64,000 nucleotides of DNA from Chamaecrista fasciculata (taxonomy: Eukaryota > Streptophyta > Magnoliopsida > Fabales > Fabaceae), in the NCBI GenBank assembly GCA_003254925.1, contig QANZ01011811.1:59023-123022 (forward strand), read 5' to 3'. Shown here piece by piece: positions 35,459-47,122 of the stretch (its first letter is position 1; every line of letters starts with the position of its first letter). Position numbers and translations under genes: made by a program. The notes beneath the pieces were generated by a model. It did not search any database. It was not told where the DNA came from and saw only the letters and a program-made list of their open reading frames with translations.

Positions 35459-36651
35459 ATCCCCCACTTAGTTAGTAATTTATTTAATTCAAGAATTTAT
35501 GCATGTAGGAGGTATCTTTCGATTTAAACCTACTACTTGTATAAATACATCAAGCTCTGCCCGAATTGATAGTTAGAAAATAGTTCTATTAAACTTCAAT
35601 CCATAAAAGACAAAACGGATGTATAAATACACATAAACACTTAAATTAAATACAATGTGTTCAATGTAAACTTAGCACGTATACGGCCTTGTGCTCCTTC
35701 CTGTTTCATAAACACTGACAAAGTTTTATTTCCAAACTTTGGTTGAAGCGGCACCACTTCATGTGTTTACATAGGTGAAGTTTTTAATCAAGTCCTTTGT
35801 TTGGACTAACTTTAGTTCTTATTCCGAACTCTGTTACTTCATTAAGAGTATTAAAAATACTCACCCTCTAGTTCATAAGTACCTTTAAAAAAAATTCTAG
35901 TACTTGATCTCCATCACTAAACATAACTTGTTGTTACCTTTTGAACTTTTAGAATTGCATAACAATAAGAAAAGTAAGGTTTCCATTATGAGTGATATTT
36001 TAAAAACTCCTTGAAACCCATGACTCTACTAGTACTATTAATTGAATCTCTCGAGAGCCATTTTAGTCAATGGGTCAACAAGATTATTATTTTTTTAGAC
36101 CTTATATGTCTGAATTTTCCATTGTAAAGTGCTATAGTCATTGATGTCCGACTATCACAATACAAAAGAACAATTGATAATACTTTTATAAGCAAATCAA
36201 TCAATTTCTTATTCCACATTGACTATCGTCATAGTCTTATGTGTTACTAATTCTCTTATATAGGCATGCCTCAACCTTTTCATAAATTTGATTATAATCA
36301 TAGGCTATCATCATAGTCCTATATGTCAACAACTATCTTTTATTGTCTGCTACACTCCTTGTAGCTTTATCATCACAAGAAGTGAAATTTCTAACTTTTT
36401 TGTGGTCACAACTTTATATTCAACTACATATTCTTTAACCATTTCACTTCTTTCTTCATGGCAATTGCTAATTACTATTCCATCATGAGAAATAAATATA
36501 TGGTGCTTCTTAGAAGCCCAACTAATAACACCCCCCACTACTTTGGGGAATATCCATCCATGGAATTATTAAATATATATTGCTTCTTAGAAGCCCAACT
36601 AATAACACCCCCACTATAAGGAGTATCCATCCATGGAATTTTTCTTTAATT
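35459..36651 (-). pseudogene. Decayed Copia RNase H / 3' internal region, copy 2
   Basis: Homologous along its length to 33066-34261. The minus strand shows VISWASKKHHIFIS and other RNase H remnants. Similarity to copy 1 ends after tttctttaatt. Confidence 0.65.
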
Positions 36652-36762
36652 TTGCACTAGAATATTTTCTAATTTTGCAAAAACTCAACACTACTTATTC
36701 TCTAGTGTTAAATATACCTGTATTTTTCTGGTGACCGTATGCCTCTTTTTATCTCCCCCTCC

Positions 36763-36796
<34 letters not shown>

Positions 36797-37670
36797 TAAT
36801 ACCTTAATTACCCAAATGGACGTGACTTTCCAGCCTCGTAGGACTTTTTTTTTTTCTTTGCTTCTCCGATTTTCGTCATGCTTTTTTGCAATACACGCTC
36901 AGATAACGCCGAGACTTGTTCTCTCTTTCTCTTTGCTTCCCTAAACGAACGGACATGTCAATTCCTGAAACGTTGGTTTCTCTTTTCATTTTTACGAGCA
37001 ACCTCCAAAACAGATGACATTCCCTTTTCCTCGGCACCGTTTCATGTCTTTCTAACAACAACATTGACGTTTCTCAAAGGAAATTATAAGGGAGATTCAC
37101 CAACACAGATACAATTCTCAAGAAAGTATTAGTTAGAGAAATAATCATGATTCACATGAGATAATCTGAAGCGGATTAAAAAAGACTGAAAATTTGATCA
37201 GAGTTCTATTATAAGATTCAATGAAATTAAAAAACAAAAACAATTTACCCAACCTCTGAAATTTAAGAACGAGGCATCAGATTGTGTCCCATCCTTTATG
37301 TTGCATAGTTTTCATGATCCACAAACAAGGTTGGACATTTTCTTCTCAATTGGAATATTCAAAACGTCATCACACAATCATGATTCATTTGCTTCATTAT
37401 TAATTCAATTACCAGCAAAACGCAATATTAGAATCAATTGGAGTTGATGCAAATTCTTTTTTGTCCTCACTAGACCATCCATATGTATCACTTAGATAGT
37501 CATTACCATTTTCTCAAAGAGATTGTCTTCCATCTTTAATGTTCTTTCATCTAAATTACTCTTTAAGATTGTGATTTTCACACCCTTAAAGTAATCGAGT
37601 TTGAAGACGTCAGTATTGAAAACACTTGTTTACTCAAATAGTCTTCATCTCGTATTAATTTCCTTAAGAT
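36652..37670. other. Variable internal segment of the composite element
   Basis: About 1 kb with no counterpart in internal 1, where the antisense reverse-transcriptase piece sits instead. It includes a TA repeat (about 36767-36793) and a more GC-balanced stretch at about 36820-37080 that may come from a host gene. I could not identify it. Both variable segments end TTAAGAT against the LTR. Confidence 0.6.
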
Positions 37671-38129
37671 TGTTAGAAATATAGTATAGGCTTTGATAGT
37701 GTGATCACTGTCCTTAAGGAAATTAAGCCCCCACTATTCAATTGCTGCTGAGTTTGTATGGCAGATTTCCTCCAGGATTTTACAAAGCCTGATATTATAG
37801 CCAGCAAAACTATAATATCTTATGAACACAAGTTTGTGAAAGAAAAGTTGAAGATGAGATCTCTTGATTGATTTTCTGTTTGAGAGAAGAGATGCTATTT
37901 ATAGAGGAAAAACTGAAGATGTACAACCTTTCAGATTCCTACAATCATATCTTTTCATGTTCAATCTTAATGGTTGGTCATAACTTGTCATGATTCAACA
38001 TTCATGACTTCTTAATAAACAGTTACAACCATCCACATATGAAGAGTTATGACCCTTCACATATGAGCCCTCTTCTCAACCCTTCAACTTACCCAATGTG
38101 GGACTTTAATTACTAACTATTTTCCAACA
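37671..38129 (-). repeat. LTR C (outer LTR, 459 bp)
   Basis: The partner of LTR A, with TG...CA termini, adjoining the right TAAGG at 38130-38134. Confidence 0.9.
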
Positions 38130-38134
38130 TAAGG

Positions 38135-39557
38135 TTTATTAAATTAATCTGGAAGTTCTGCTTCATTTCCTCTGTTCTTCAATTGTACTGCAACGTTAAG
38201 TTTGATGCTAAGAGGAGTTTATATATACTCTCAGACAGCTGTCAGCATGTTTAATTAACAGTCACCCTGTGATTTGGTAGCAAACGCAAGTTTAATGTTA
38301 TTCATGTGTTTGGTTAAATAATGACAGACTAGAGATCATGAATTGCCACTACTTTAATAGAAATTGGGACAGGCATTCATAGGCTATGATGGTGAGAAGG
38401 AAACTGAAGTGAGAAACAGGTATGGGCGCAATGAGTAGTGCACAAATCAATAATATTTATGGTGGAAAGTGGAAACCTCAAAAGTTATCTGAAACCAATA
38501 AGGAGGTTTGTTACATTGGATAATTTTGTCAAGAATGAGTGAAAAGTATGTATAAGTAGGTGGTGAAAGATATATTGGCATCCACAGACTACTAACTTAC
38601 GGTCAAATGGTGTATTAGAGTTGATTGTGTGATAATAAGAAAGAATTTGTAATTTTTCTATTCAAAACTTGTATGGAAGAGAATTTGTAATTTTTTTTGG
38701 TACAAAAATATCAACAATAGAACGGTAGATTTAGATTAGTGGGATAAATTTAAATCGTAACTGAAATTGAGCTGAAATTCATCTGACGATCTGCTGAGAA
38801 TCTGATTCTGCTGAGAAAAGAAATGTTGGAGAAAGTAGCAGGGAAGTTTGCAACGTGCTGATGAGAGGCACGAATTTATTAGCTTAATTCATATCACCAT
38901 CCTAATATATATATATATATATATATATGGGAAAATGATTATTTATTAAAATATAAAATTAATATAAGATGGTAATATTAGCCGGCATATGACTATCAAT
39001 TTGATAGAACCACAGATAGTAAATTGACTCTCGTAGATTAAGTCATTTCCCTGAATAGATTAAGAGTCAGACCGACCTATCAGAATGATTCTATTACACC
39101 TATAAGTGAATTATGACTGGATCCAAGTAGACAGTACTTTAACAGAATTAACAACTTAATATACATACAATATGTATATATATATAATATTAATGAAAAC
39201 AATGCTAGTAATTAGTGTTAATTAATCCACAATTTAAGATTATTTTATAGAAATAATCCAACGTAGAACTGTATCATGAAACCATAATAACAAATGTTCA
39301 TCGAACCGCTTAAATTTTTATATGTGCTCTTTGGTTATTTTTGTATAACACAAATGACAGAGATAGATCAGTAATTGTTGCTTAAGGGTGTAGTGATTTT
39401 GGGGAGAAAATAGGAAGCTAAAACCAAGAACACAAACAAATTTACACAAGCTAAATACAAATCATTTGGGGTGCTAACTCCCCATAATTAATACACGTAA
39501 TTAAGCAAGGAGAAGAAGCTTAATTAGATATAAATATACAAGAAGATATATGTTTAA
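38135..39557. other. Intergenic region downstream of the Rab gene
   Basis: AT-rich, with a (TA)n tract at about 38904-38928. No gene is seen. The words taaggtttatt and taatctggaagttctg also occur before LTR A. Confidence 0.4.
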
Positions 39558-41179
39558 TTAAGAGCAACAAGCAGGGTTGTCAGATGGTTGGGTTTCCTGT
39601 TTCGGCTTCAAAACATTCCTTTTCACTGCGCTTGATCCTTCTTCCATCAGACTCGGCACTTCCATGATCTGATAATCAAATCAAAATTAAAGGATACACC
39701 CAGCTTTAAATTATATTCATCAATTAATTAATGTCCATGAAAAACACATAATTAAGCAGTAAATTAGTTAATAATGTTAGAGCATATATGTACCTTGAGA
39801 GCAAGTTCTTGAAAGCATTTCTCCACATTTTCTCGAGTCTTAGCACTGCATTCTAGAAACACAGAGCCTAATTCTTCGGCGAGAGCCAAACCCTCTTCTC
39901 TACTCACAGCCCTTTCGGATTCCTCAACACAGATAAACAATCATTAATAAACTAGTGAACCTACACAATACATATATCAAACAAATGTAACAGCTCTTAA
40001 TTTGAGCCCACAACATTAGATGATAATTAAGAAACATTATTATTATTATATTTATAGGTAGAACTTGAATTTTCTTTCCTTCTCTTTCAATATATATATA
40101 TATATACTTCTCTGTAACATTTTTATTGATAAAACTTACTCTATCAACTTTGTTTCCAACGAGCATCTTGACGCAATTCTGATTAGTTGAATAGAGTTCC
40201 ACTTCTTTAGACCATATGTCTGATAAGTTTGTGAATGTGTCTCTCCTTGTGACGTCATAAACTGGAAAGGAAAGCAGGTCGATGAAGCACTTGATTACTA
40301 ATCACAAACCATGGAATTAATTGACATAAACCATACTATTAGCAATAATTGAAATACTGAGTGATGAGACCCATAATCATAAATCCCCTTTAACCGCCAG
40401 TAAAGGTTGGGTTCTAAATTCTAATTACTTGGAAATGCTTAATTTTCACTCTTACATGAATAAGTGTATAATATGTATAACAGGAGCTAGCATACCGAGA
40501 ATGATTCCTTGCGCTCCTCTATAGTATGAACTTGTAATAGTCCTGAACCTTTCCTGCCCAGCTGAAACAGAGATGTAATTAAGAACGTTACATAAATCAT
40601 TAAATTTCCCAATGCTGTGAATTTGAGAAAGAGTACATTCCATATATTCTATATGTAAGAAAGTTTACTAGCGGAAGGAAAGCAAAAGCAAGATAAAGAG
40701 AGGGGGTCTAATTTCATGAATTGATGGAAGCACAAGATTTTTTAGTGTAAGTAATTAATTACCAGTGTCCCAAATGGTTAATTTCAATTTCTTCCCTCCC
40801 ACAGAGAGCAGCTTGATCTTAAAATCAACGCCTACAGACGATGGAAACGAGAAAAAATAAGATTAGACGATCATTTCAGAATTGTGTATTTAATTAAGAT
40901 GGGAAATCATCGGTTATCCAATGAAATGATCCCAAGCTTGGTGATAGACAAATTAATAATAGTAATCAAAAGATTAGTCAGTATATCAAGAATTATATAT
41001 ATAAATATATGAAAGAAGGAATAACTAATAAATAGAATACCAATGGTGGGAGAGATATTTTCAGGAGAGGAAGAAATGAAGGTGAGGAGGAGACTACTTT
41101 TTCCCACACCAGAGTCGCCAATCAACAAGATCTTGAAGGACAGATCGTAGCCACTGCTCTGTCCTGAGGATGAACTCAT
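39558..41179 (-). CDS. RABC2A: Rab GTPase of the RABC2 (Rab18-like) group
   Basis: Six exons on the minus strand (41041-41179, 40763-40831, 40496-40561, 40140-40261, 39794-39922, 39558-39668) join in frame to 211 residues. The GTPase motifs are complete: P-loop GDSGVGKSS (21-29), effector Thr45 in SPTIGVDFK, WDTAGQE (67-73), NKVD (128-131) and ECSAK (156-160). The subgroup signatures SSYYRGAQGIILVYDVTRRD and ELYSTNQNCVKMLVGNK are present. The C-terminus NPACCS offers two Cys for prenylation and membrane anchoring. RABC2a of Arabidopsis binds myosin XI-2 and associates with peroxisomes; a similar role here is inferred. A TATA box lies about 80 bases upstream. Confidence 0.94.
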
Positions 41180-41260
41180 TATTCTCTTTTCTAAATTCTA
41201 CTGGAATGATATGTTCATCAAGCTTTATCTATCTCTCTAAAAAGTACAGTGAAAGAAACG

Positions 41261-41270
41261 TATATATAAA
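41261..41270 (-). promoter_or_regulatory. TATA box of the Rab gene
   Basis: TTTATATATA on the minus strand, about 80 bases before the ATG, upstream of a pyrimidine-rich leader. Confidence 0.6.
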
Positions 41271-41530
41271 AAGAGGGAGAGAGAGAGAGAGAGAAGCCAG
41301 CTAGCCCTTTTAAAATGAAGTGCAATATTAATGGGGCATCTCTCTGTGTTCTCAAGACAGAAAAAAGCTATAGAAAATGGCCAACTTTGCTTGTGTTGGT
41401 CACTACTTTGGCCTCAGTGACCAACAACGTATTTATTCTTTTCTTTTTCTGGTTTCTCTCTTGTTTTTCTTAATTAACTTTATTTATATATGAGGTGCCG
41501 TTTCCCGGGAATGCCAGGTTATTCATTGTT

Positions 41531-41618
41531 CCATGCCCCACGTGTGATGGATTCTTGTGGGTGAGACGAGAACAATCCATGCCCCACGTGTGATGAATTC
41601 TTATNNNNNNNNNNNNNN
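41531..41618. repeat. Duplicated word next to a 14-base gap
   Basis: The word ccatgccccacgtgtgatg is present twice (near 41531 and near 41579), with similar following bases, and the second copy runs into N (41605-41618). This may be a real tandem repeat or an assembly fault. Confidence 0.6.
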
Positions 41619-41719
41619 ATTTTGGTCCCATAACTATGACATAGGTTCCACCGTTAGTCCCTTGGTGAATTTCATCCATATTTAGCCGTTGAGTATGACG
41701 TGGCATAGTGACTAGGATC

Positions 41720-42083
41720 ATGATGTGGCAAAATAAGATGAAATGGACTGAAATAGGATCTATATGCAACATATTAAAACTTATCTATACCCAACCACAA
41801 TATATACAAAGAGTGGTACTTCCTCTTCCTCGTCAGCCCAATGAGACTTCCTCTTCCTCGTTCCGCTTCTCGATTTGTCGTCGTCGCCGCTTTGGTCGTT
41901 CGACTCTGGCTGAGGATCCCATCGACTTCGTCGGTGCCTTCTGCTTGAAGTCTCTTCTTCCCCACCAGATTGGTCCCTATCAGTACCACTCTTTGTATAT
42001 ATGGTTGTTGGGTATAGATAAGTTTTAATATGTTGCATATAGTTCCTATTTCAGTCCACTTCATCTTATTTTGCCACATCATN
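41720..42083. mobile_element. Foldback (long inverted repeat) element with a captured SF1-like fragment
   Basis: Two arms of about 100 bases (41720-41820 and 41991-42083) are near-perfect inverted copies; both read atgatgtggcaaaataagat inward. The core between them is GC-richer than the surroundings and open on the minus strand. No transposase is seen. Upstream (41620-41700), 'ttggtcccataac' type sequence suggests the element sits in or next to a MITE. One N (42083) is at the right edge. Confidence 0.75.
41825..41990 (-). pseudogene. Fragment resembling the N-terminal part of splicing factor SF1/BBP
   Basis: The minus-strand frame reads [26 protein letters not shown], and [11 protein letters not shown]. 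From memory of the family, plant SF1/branch-point-binding proteins have this order near the N-terminus ([32 protein letters not shown]); the RW motifs bind U2AF65. Here the piece is cut on both sides by the inverted arms, so no functional protein is expected. No alignment was possible. Confidence 0.65.
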
Positions 42084-43892
42084 TGGTATTATATGGTTTG
42101 GTCATATTTCACTTCAGTACTTGGTGATTTAAAAAGTGACACTTTGGTATCCAATATCCTATAATATTCTCTCTTAACAAATTATTTTTAAATAATTTTA
42201 TATTTTATATACATACGCAAAGCCTTTAGTATATATATATATATATGAGTGTGTGAAAGGGAAATGAGTTTGCAAGCTTGCATTTATTTGGGGTGATCTT
42301 AATACGCCCAAAATAAAGAAAAACTCTTATAAGAATTAATATGCATATTGCGAAATTGGTGTCCCAGTCGTTGGGTGAAGAGGCCCTATCAGTATCAACT
42401 ATCAAGTGTGTTTAAAAGTTCACGCCAATTTTGAATGGGCACATAACACAACCTCCGTTTTCAGCTTTGGAGGCAGCATTAGACACCTTTTTTTCCGGCT
42501 GTTTCTGATCCATAGATGTAAATTAATAATGAATGAAGACAAAATGCGTTTTTTATGAAAATGACTTTGCCTTTTGTGGTTTTGGATTTTGGAGGGAGAG
42601 AAAACTGAAAAGGAGTCATGGGATATATATAAACAGAGAGGTGGAGTGTGTGTGTTGGTAAATTACTGAGGGCCTGTTTGGGAGAACCCCAATCCTAATC
42701 CAATCCAATCCAAATGGATGGGATGAGATTATAATTTAATTGGATGAGATGAGATGATGTATTGGTGTTTGGGTGATTTTNTGTTTTTTTGGCCAAACAT
42801 GTAGATCAAGACTGAAGAGTGAAGATCAGAGTTGAATAATGAATTTATTGATTAGGGAGAGACATGATTTCTCGTTTTTTCTTTCTTTTTTGGCGATTAG
42901 GGAGAGACATGATTATATTGAATTTGATCAACTCAATAATGAAGGAGACATTGCCAAAAGAGCATTTGAAAACTTGCAGGTCTGAGATGGGAATGATATG
43001 TCCCACGTACGTATTGATGAATTTGGGTTATGACATGAATTATGATGCCGGTGGTTGGACAATCGGGCCCTACCATTGTTTCCTTCCAGAGTGTGATTAA
43101 AGGTTTGTATAAGTCTTGAAAGATTTATATCAAATCTTATGATTAAAAAACTCGAGAAGAATTGCATTTTTAACTTCTGCTTCTTTTGTAGATTTAGGAA
43201 GAGATAAAAAGAGGTCAAGTGTGATTATCATAAAATAATAAATGTATAAAATTTACATTTTCTCTTATTGTCTCTTTCTTGATCTATAAAATAAAATATA
43301 AAGATTAAAAGTGCAGAGGATCCATTTCTTAAAAAAAAAATTTTTTGGTAAAAAAAAAAGATAATGAGAAATTTCTTAAATATTTTTTTTAATTAAACAT
43401 CAAAAGTTTATTATTGAATTTAAGCACGAACAAACATTAAAATTTTAGACCAACTGCGTCATCCTACAGAGATCATACAAATTAGCGATGGATTAATACC
43501 CTAAATATCCCACTTTTTTTATTATGTTTTTGTCAGAACCTAAATATCCCACGGAAAGAAGAAAAAATAGTAGCCATGGGCCTTCTTTATTTTTTCTTTT
43601 CGTCCAATAGTTATGGCTTTATGGGCTTCCATACTAGTTTGTTTACCAACAAATACAATGATAGAACTGTGAGTATGGAGGTAGGCCTTTGTTGTTTTTT
43701 CTCCATCTATGATGGGCTTTTTATGGGCCTGAATGATGGGCTTTTTTGATAAAGGCCCACCCATGTAAGGCACAATGGCGAGCTGCCTCGGGCCTTCTTC
43801 TACTTCTCTGCTCCGTTTTGAACGAGTGATCCGAACCCGTTTCATTTATGAAGATTAAAAAAAGCTTTTTTTCTTTTTTTCCCCTCTTTTAG
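42084..43892. other. Intergenic region with repeat traces
   Basis: A possible hAT- or PIF-type MITE edge (gggcctgtttgggaga, near 42671), an N at 42781, and TA repeats near 42230. An open frame on the minus strand (43540-43845) starts with an ATG but has no family likeness and contains repeated KKPII words. No gene is called. Confidence 0.4.
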
Positions 43893-44498
43893 AAATAAAA
43901 ACTAGTGAAATGAGTTACCAAAAAAAAAAGGTCAAAGTATCATTTTGGTCCTAAATATATGCCCTAATGTTCATTTGGGTCTATCATGTTTCAAAATATT
44001 CAAATTGGTCCTAAATGTTGGCAAAATATTTCATTTTAGTCTTAAATATTGGTAAAATGTTTCATTTTGATCCCAAATTATCGAATTTGGTCATATTTCT
44101 CTCGTCTCTTATTTCAAGTTCAAAGGACTTGTTAAGAGGAACTCGTAGCTTTAAATTTATCGCATTCGAATTTGAAACGAAAGAGATATGATCAACTTTG
44201 GATTTTTGACCATGAAACGAGCAGTCTACTTTTAGGACTGATTTGACCTTTTTTGTTGACGGCCCCAACTGGATAGAGAAAATACTCTTTGAGAACAATA
44301 CATTGCTCTAAATTCGTCACGTTTGAACTTGAAACGAGCCATATTTAATAGTTTGGATCAAAATGAAACATTTTGCTAACATTTATGACCAATTTAAACA
44401 TTTTGAAAGATAATGGACTAAAATAAACATTAGGGCATACATTTAGGACCAAAATGAACCTTTAACAAAAAAATAAAAAATAAAAACTAGTGAAATGA
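43893..44498. mobile_element. Palindromic element inside 21-bp direct repeats
   Basis: The body, about 43930-44466, has inverted ends: left aggtcaaagtatcattttggtc, and right, on the other strand, aaggttcattttggtcctaa. The 'ggtcctaaatgt' blocks repeat inward. Outside it a 21-base direct repeat, beginning aaataaaaactagtg, stands at 43893-43913 and 44478-44498, with short A-rich linkers between repeat and body. It encodes no recognisable protein. Confidence 0.65.
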
Positions 44499-44708
44499 AA
44501 TAAAGAAGTGATGCAATATTGCAATAAAACTCTACAGTAGTTATCTAGTTTTGCAGGTCGGAGTGAGGAGTGGGGTTTTCTATGATATTTGATTGCGCGC
44601 TGAGGCTTTTGAGGTTTGGAGTTTGGAGGACGAAATTGTGAAGCGATTCCAGTGAAGAGTGGGAGCGATTTAGAAATTGAAGATTGCGAAGCAGAAAGAG
44701 AAGCAGTA

Positions 44709-47122
44709 ATGGATCGAGAATGGGGTTCAAAGCCTGGAAGCGGAGGCGCCGCCTCCGCTCAGAACGAAGCCATCGACCGTCGCGAGCGTCTCCGACGACT
44801 CGCCCTTGAGACTATTGATCTTGCCAAAGATCCCTACTTCATGCGCAATCATCTTGGCAGGTATTCTTCTATTATCATCTCCCTCTCACATATATATATA
44901 TATATATATCTCTTTTACCTTCTTACTTGCGTTTCTTTTTGGAGGGATTGAAGCTATGAGTGCAAGCTTTGTCTCACTCTTCACAACAATGAAGGGAATT
45001 ACTTGGCCCACACACAAGGCAAGCGCCATCAGACTAATTTGGCTAAGAGAGCAGCTCGCGAGGCCAAAGAAGCGCCCGCTCAACCTCAGCCTCATAAGCG
45101 TAAAGTCTCCGTTCGCAAGACAGGTAACTGCCAACTATTTTTCTTCTCAATTATGTTGTTCTTCAACGAGATCTTTCTGGCTATTTTTATCATTTTTACT
45201 GCCAAGAAATGCTTTCTTCACTTGTCCGAGATTTATTTGACGCTTAATTTTAGGTTGGATAGTTTTGGTTGCTCGATTGGCCATTGGCTTATATGTGTTA
45301 CACTATATACAATTTGGATCAATTTCTAAGGATTATAGAAATGCCGCACTATTTCCCCTACTTCTACATGCGCTCCTTGGTCATCGTTATTGTTGAAGTG
45401 AGGTTTTACTTTGTTCTACATTGAATATGAGTACATATGGCTTGAAAGATGTAAGAAGAATATATTTATTATTTTAGTTGATTAAGGCAAAACTGTTCTT
45501 CTTAAGTGAATAAAATAGAAGCTTAATTCATCAATATCTGGTGTGTTGGCAGTGAAGATCGGCAGGCCCGGGTATCGAGTGACCAAGCAATATGATCCAG
45601 AGACAAAGCAGAGATCTCTTCTTTTCCAGGTCTTCAGTCCTAGCAATCTTTTCTTCTAATTTTATTTCCGTTCTACTGCCCAGCAACTTCTATTCCTTAA
45701 AGTTTAAACATTGAATAATGTTAATTATTTGTTTTTCCTTACATTTGCTATGTAGATTGAATATCCTGAGATTGAAGACCTGACCAAGCCAAGGCATCGA
45801 TTTATGTCTTCTTATGAGCAGGTGACTCAGATTTTATTGACTTATGGCTTCAGAAAACTTCTCATTCATTTCTCTTTGTTGCTCATGATTTATTTATAAT
45901 CAACTATAACCTGCACTTTCATTTATTCTGCACAAAACCATGGTCTAGTCTTCCTATATTTTATCTGATCACATTTTCTTGGAAACAGAGAGTACAACCA
46001 TTTGATAAAAGATACCAGTATCTATTGTGCGCAGCTGAACCCTATGAAATCATCGCTTTCAAGGTATTTCATTGCTTTTGTGCATGGATTCTCTTTTGGA
46101 TTTTACTGTTTGTGCTGATCATTCTACATTTTTAGGTTCCCAGCACAGAGATTGATAAGTCAACTCCAAAGTTTTTCTCGCACTGGGACCCAGACACAAA
46201 GATGTTCACGGTCAGTGTTGCTATTCTTTTTGTCTATATGTTCATACCTTGACGAGAAAAGTTTATTTATGCATCTGTCTAACATTGGTGGATTAGGATT
46301 ATTTTGATGAGATGTCTGCTTCAATTGATCCTCACTTTTTGTATTCAAGGTCCCCTGCTGAAACAATTAGGGTGAAAATAAAAAGATGAATTAGCAAATA
46401 TTTTCAAGTAAAGAAACTCAGACATGATGTACAATGTAGGTAATAGACTACGAGCTGTTGAAACAGCCTGCAAGGGTTTGGTTGTGTGCAAGTACAAAAT
46501 ATATGTAAAATTGTAAATATCGACAGTACTTGATTGACCAAACAAGTGGGTGGTAACTCAATACTGATCAACGAAAAACACGCCCTATGTTGACTGGAAT
46601 TTTAATTGTCCCTCATTATTATTTGTGCAAACCATGAATCAAGCAATTGAGTAGACATTTTTGTTTCTACTATCTGATATCAACCATGTGATGATATTTC
46701 TGCAGTTGCAATTGTACTTCAAATCCAAGCCTTCAGAGGCAAACAAACCCCAGCCTCCCGCTACAGCCAATGGCACAGCTGCTCCTGGTGTTCCTCCACC
46801 GCCCCAAGCTCCTCCACCACCTCCTCCTCCGCCTCAAGGGTTGCCTCCTGGCGTGCCTCTTGGAAATCCACCTAGAGCACCCCCACCTCCAATGCCTGGA
46901 TCATTGCCGCCTCCACCTCCTATGGCTAATGGACCACGACCTGCACCACACGGCGGAATTCCTTCTATCCCACCCCCGCCCCCGGTTGCAGGCAGCTCAA
47001 CTGCGAGTTTCAACATGGGTGTAAGGCCTCCATCAATGCCGCCTGGGCAAGGTTTTCCAGGACAACAAATGCAGAGCCAGGTTGCTCATCCACCACCACC
47101 ACCTCCTAGAATGGGGCAGTAA
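44709..47122 (+). CDS. SF3A2: Splicing factor 3A subunit 2 (SF3A2/SAP62)
   Basis: Seven exons (44709-44860, 44954-45123, 45553-45629, 45756-45821, 45989-46063, 46136-46210, 46706-47122) join in frame to 343 residues. It begins MDREWGSKPGSGGAAS. A matrin-type C2H2 zinc finger follows (YECKLC ... HTQGKRHQTNL, about residues 52-80). The conserved SF3A2 core comes next: KIGRPGYRVTKQYD, QIEYPEIEDLTKPRHRFMSS, RVQPFDKRYQYLLCAAEPYE, and FFSHWDPDTKMFTLQLYFK. The last exon is a Pro-rich tail with PPPPPPP runs. The protein is part of the U2 snRNP and acts in branch-site recognition in the nucleus. It is convergent with the PIP5K gene, 1.2 kb away. Confidence 0.96.

Larger units (their letters stand above)
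32577..38134 (-). mobile_element. Three-LTR Copia-derived composite retroelement
   Basis: Layout on the plus strand: TAAGG (32577-32581), LTR A, internal 1, LTR B, internal 2, LTR C, TAAGG (38130-38134). The element points to the minus strand. There each LTR starts TGTTGGAAAATAG, has the TATA box CTATAAATAGC, and is preceded by the polypurine tract AAGTGGGGGAT. Internal 1 and 2 share about 1.2 kb next to the polypurine tract (33066-34261 and 35459-36651). That part holds a decayed Copia RNase H (GGVISWASKK; YNGKFRHIRSK; VVDPLTK). They differ completely in the part behind the upstream LTR. No intact gag-pol is present, so it cannot move by itself. Confidence 0.85.

Noticed and set aside
41708..42082. 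Two 102-106-codon frames on opposite strands starting with almost the same peptide
   Set aside because: The shared peptide only reflects the inverted arms of the foldback element; neither frame is a gene.
42864..43100. 78-codon plus-strand frame starting MISRFFFLFW
   Set aside because: It overlaps short repeated words (gggagagacatgatt) in a repeat-like stretch; no splice or family support.
43540..43845. 101-codon minus-strand frame starting MKRVRITRSKRSREV
   Set aside because: It has an ATG but no family likeness; its end runs into a Phe-rich low-complexity stretch and it contains repeated words. Not enough for a gene call.
46770..47024. Leu/His-rich and Gly-rich frames over the SF3A2 tail
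   Set aside because: Other frames of the Pro-rich last exon of SF3A2.
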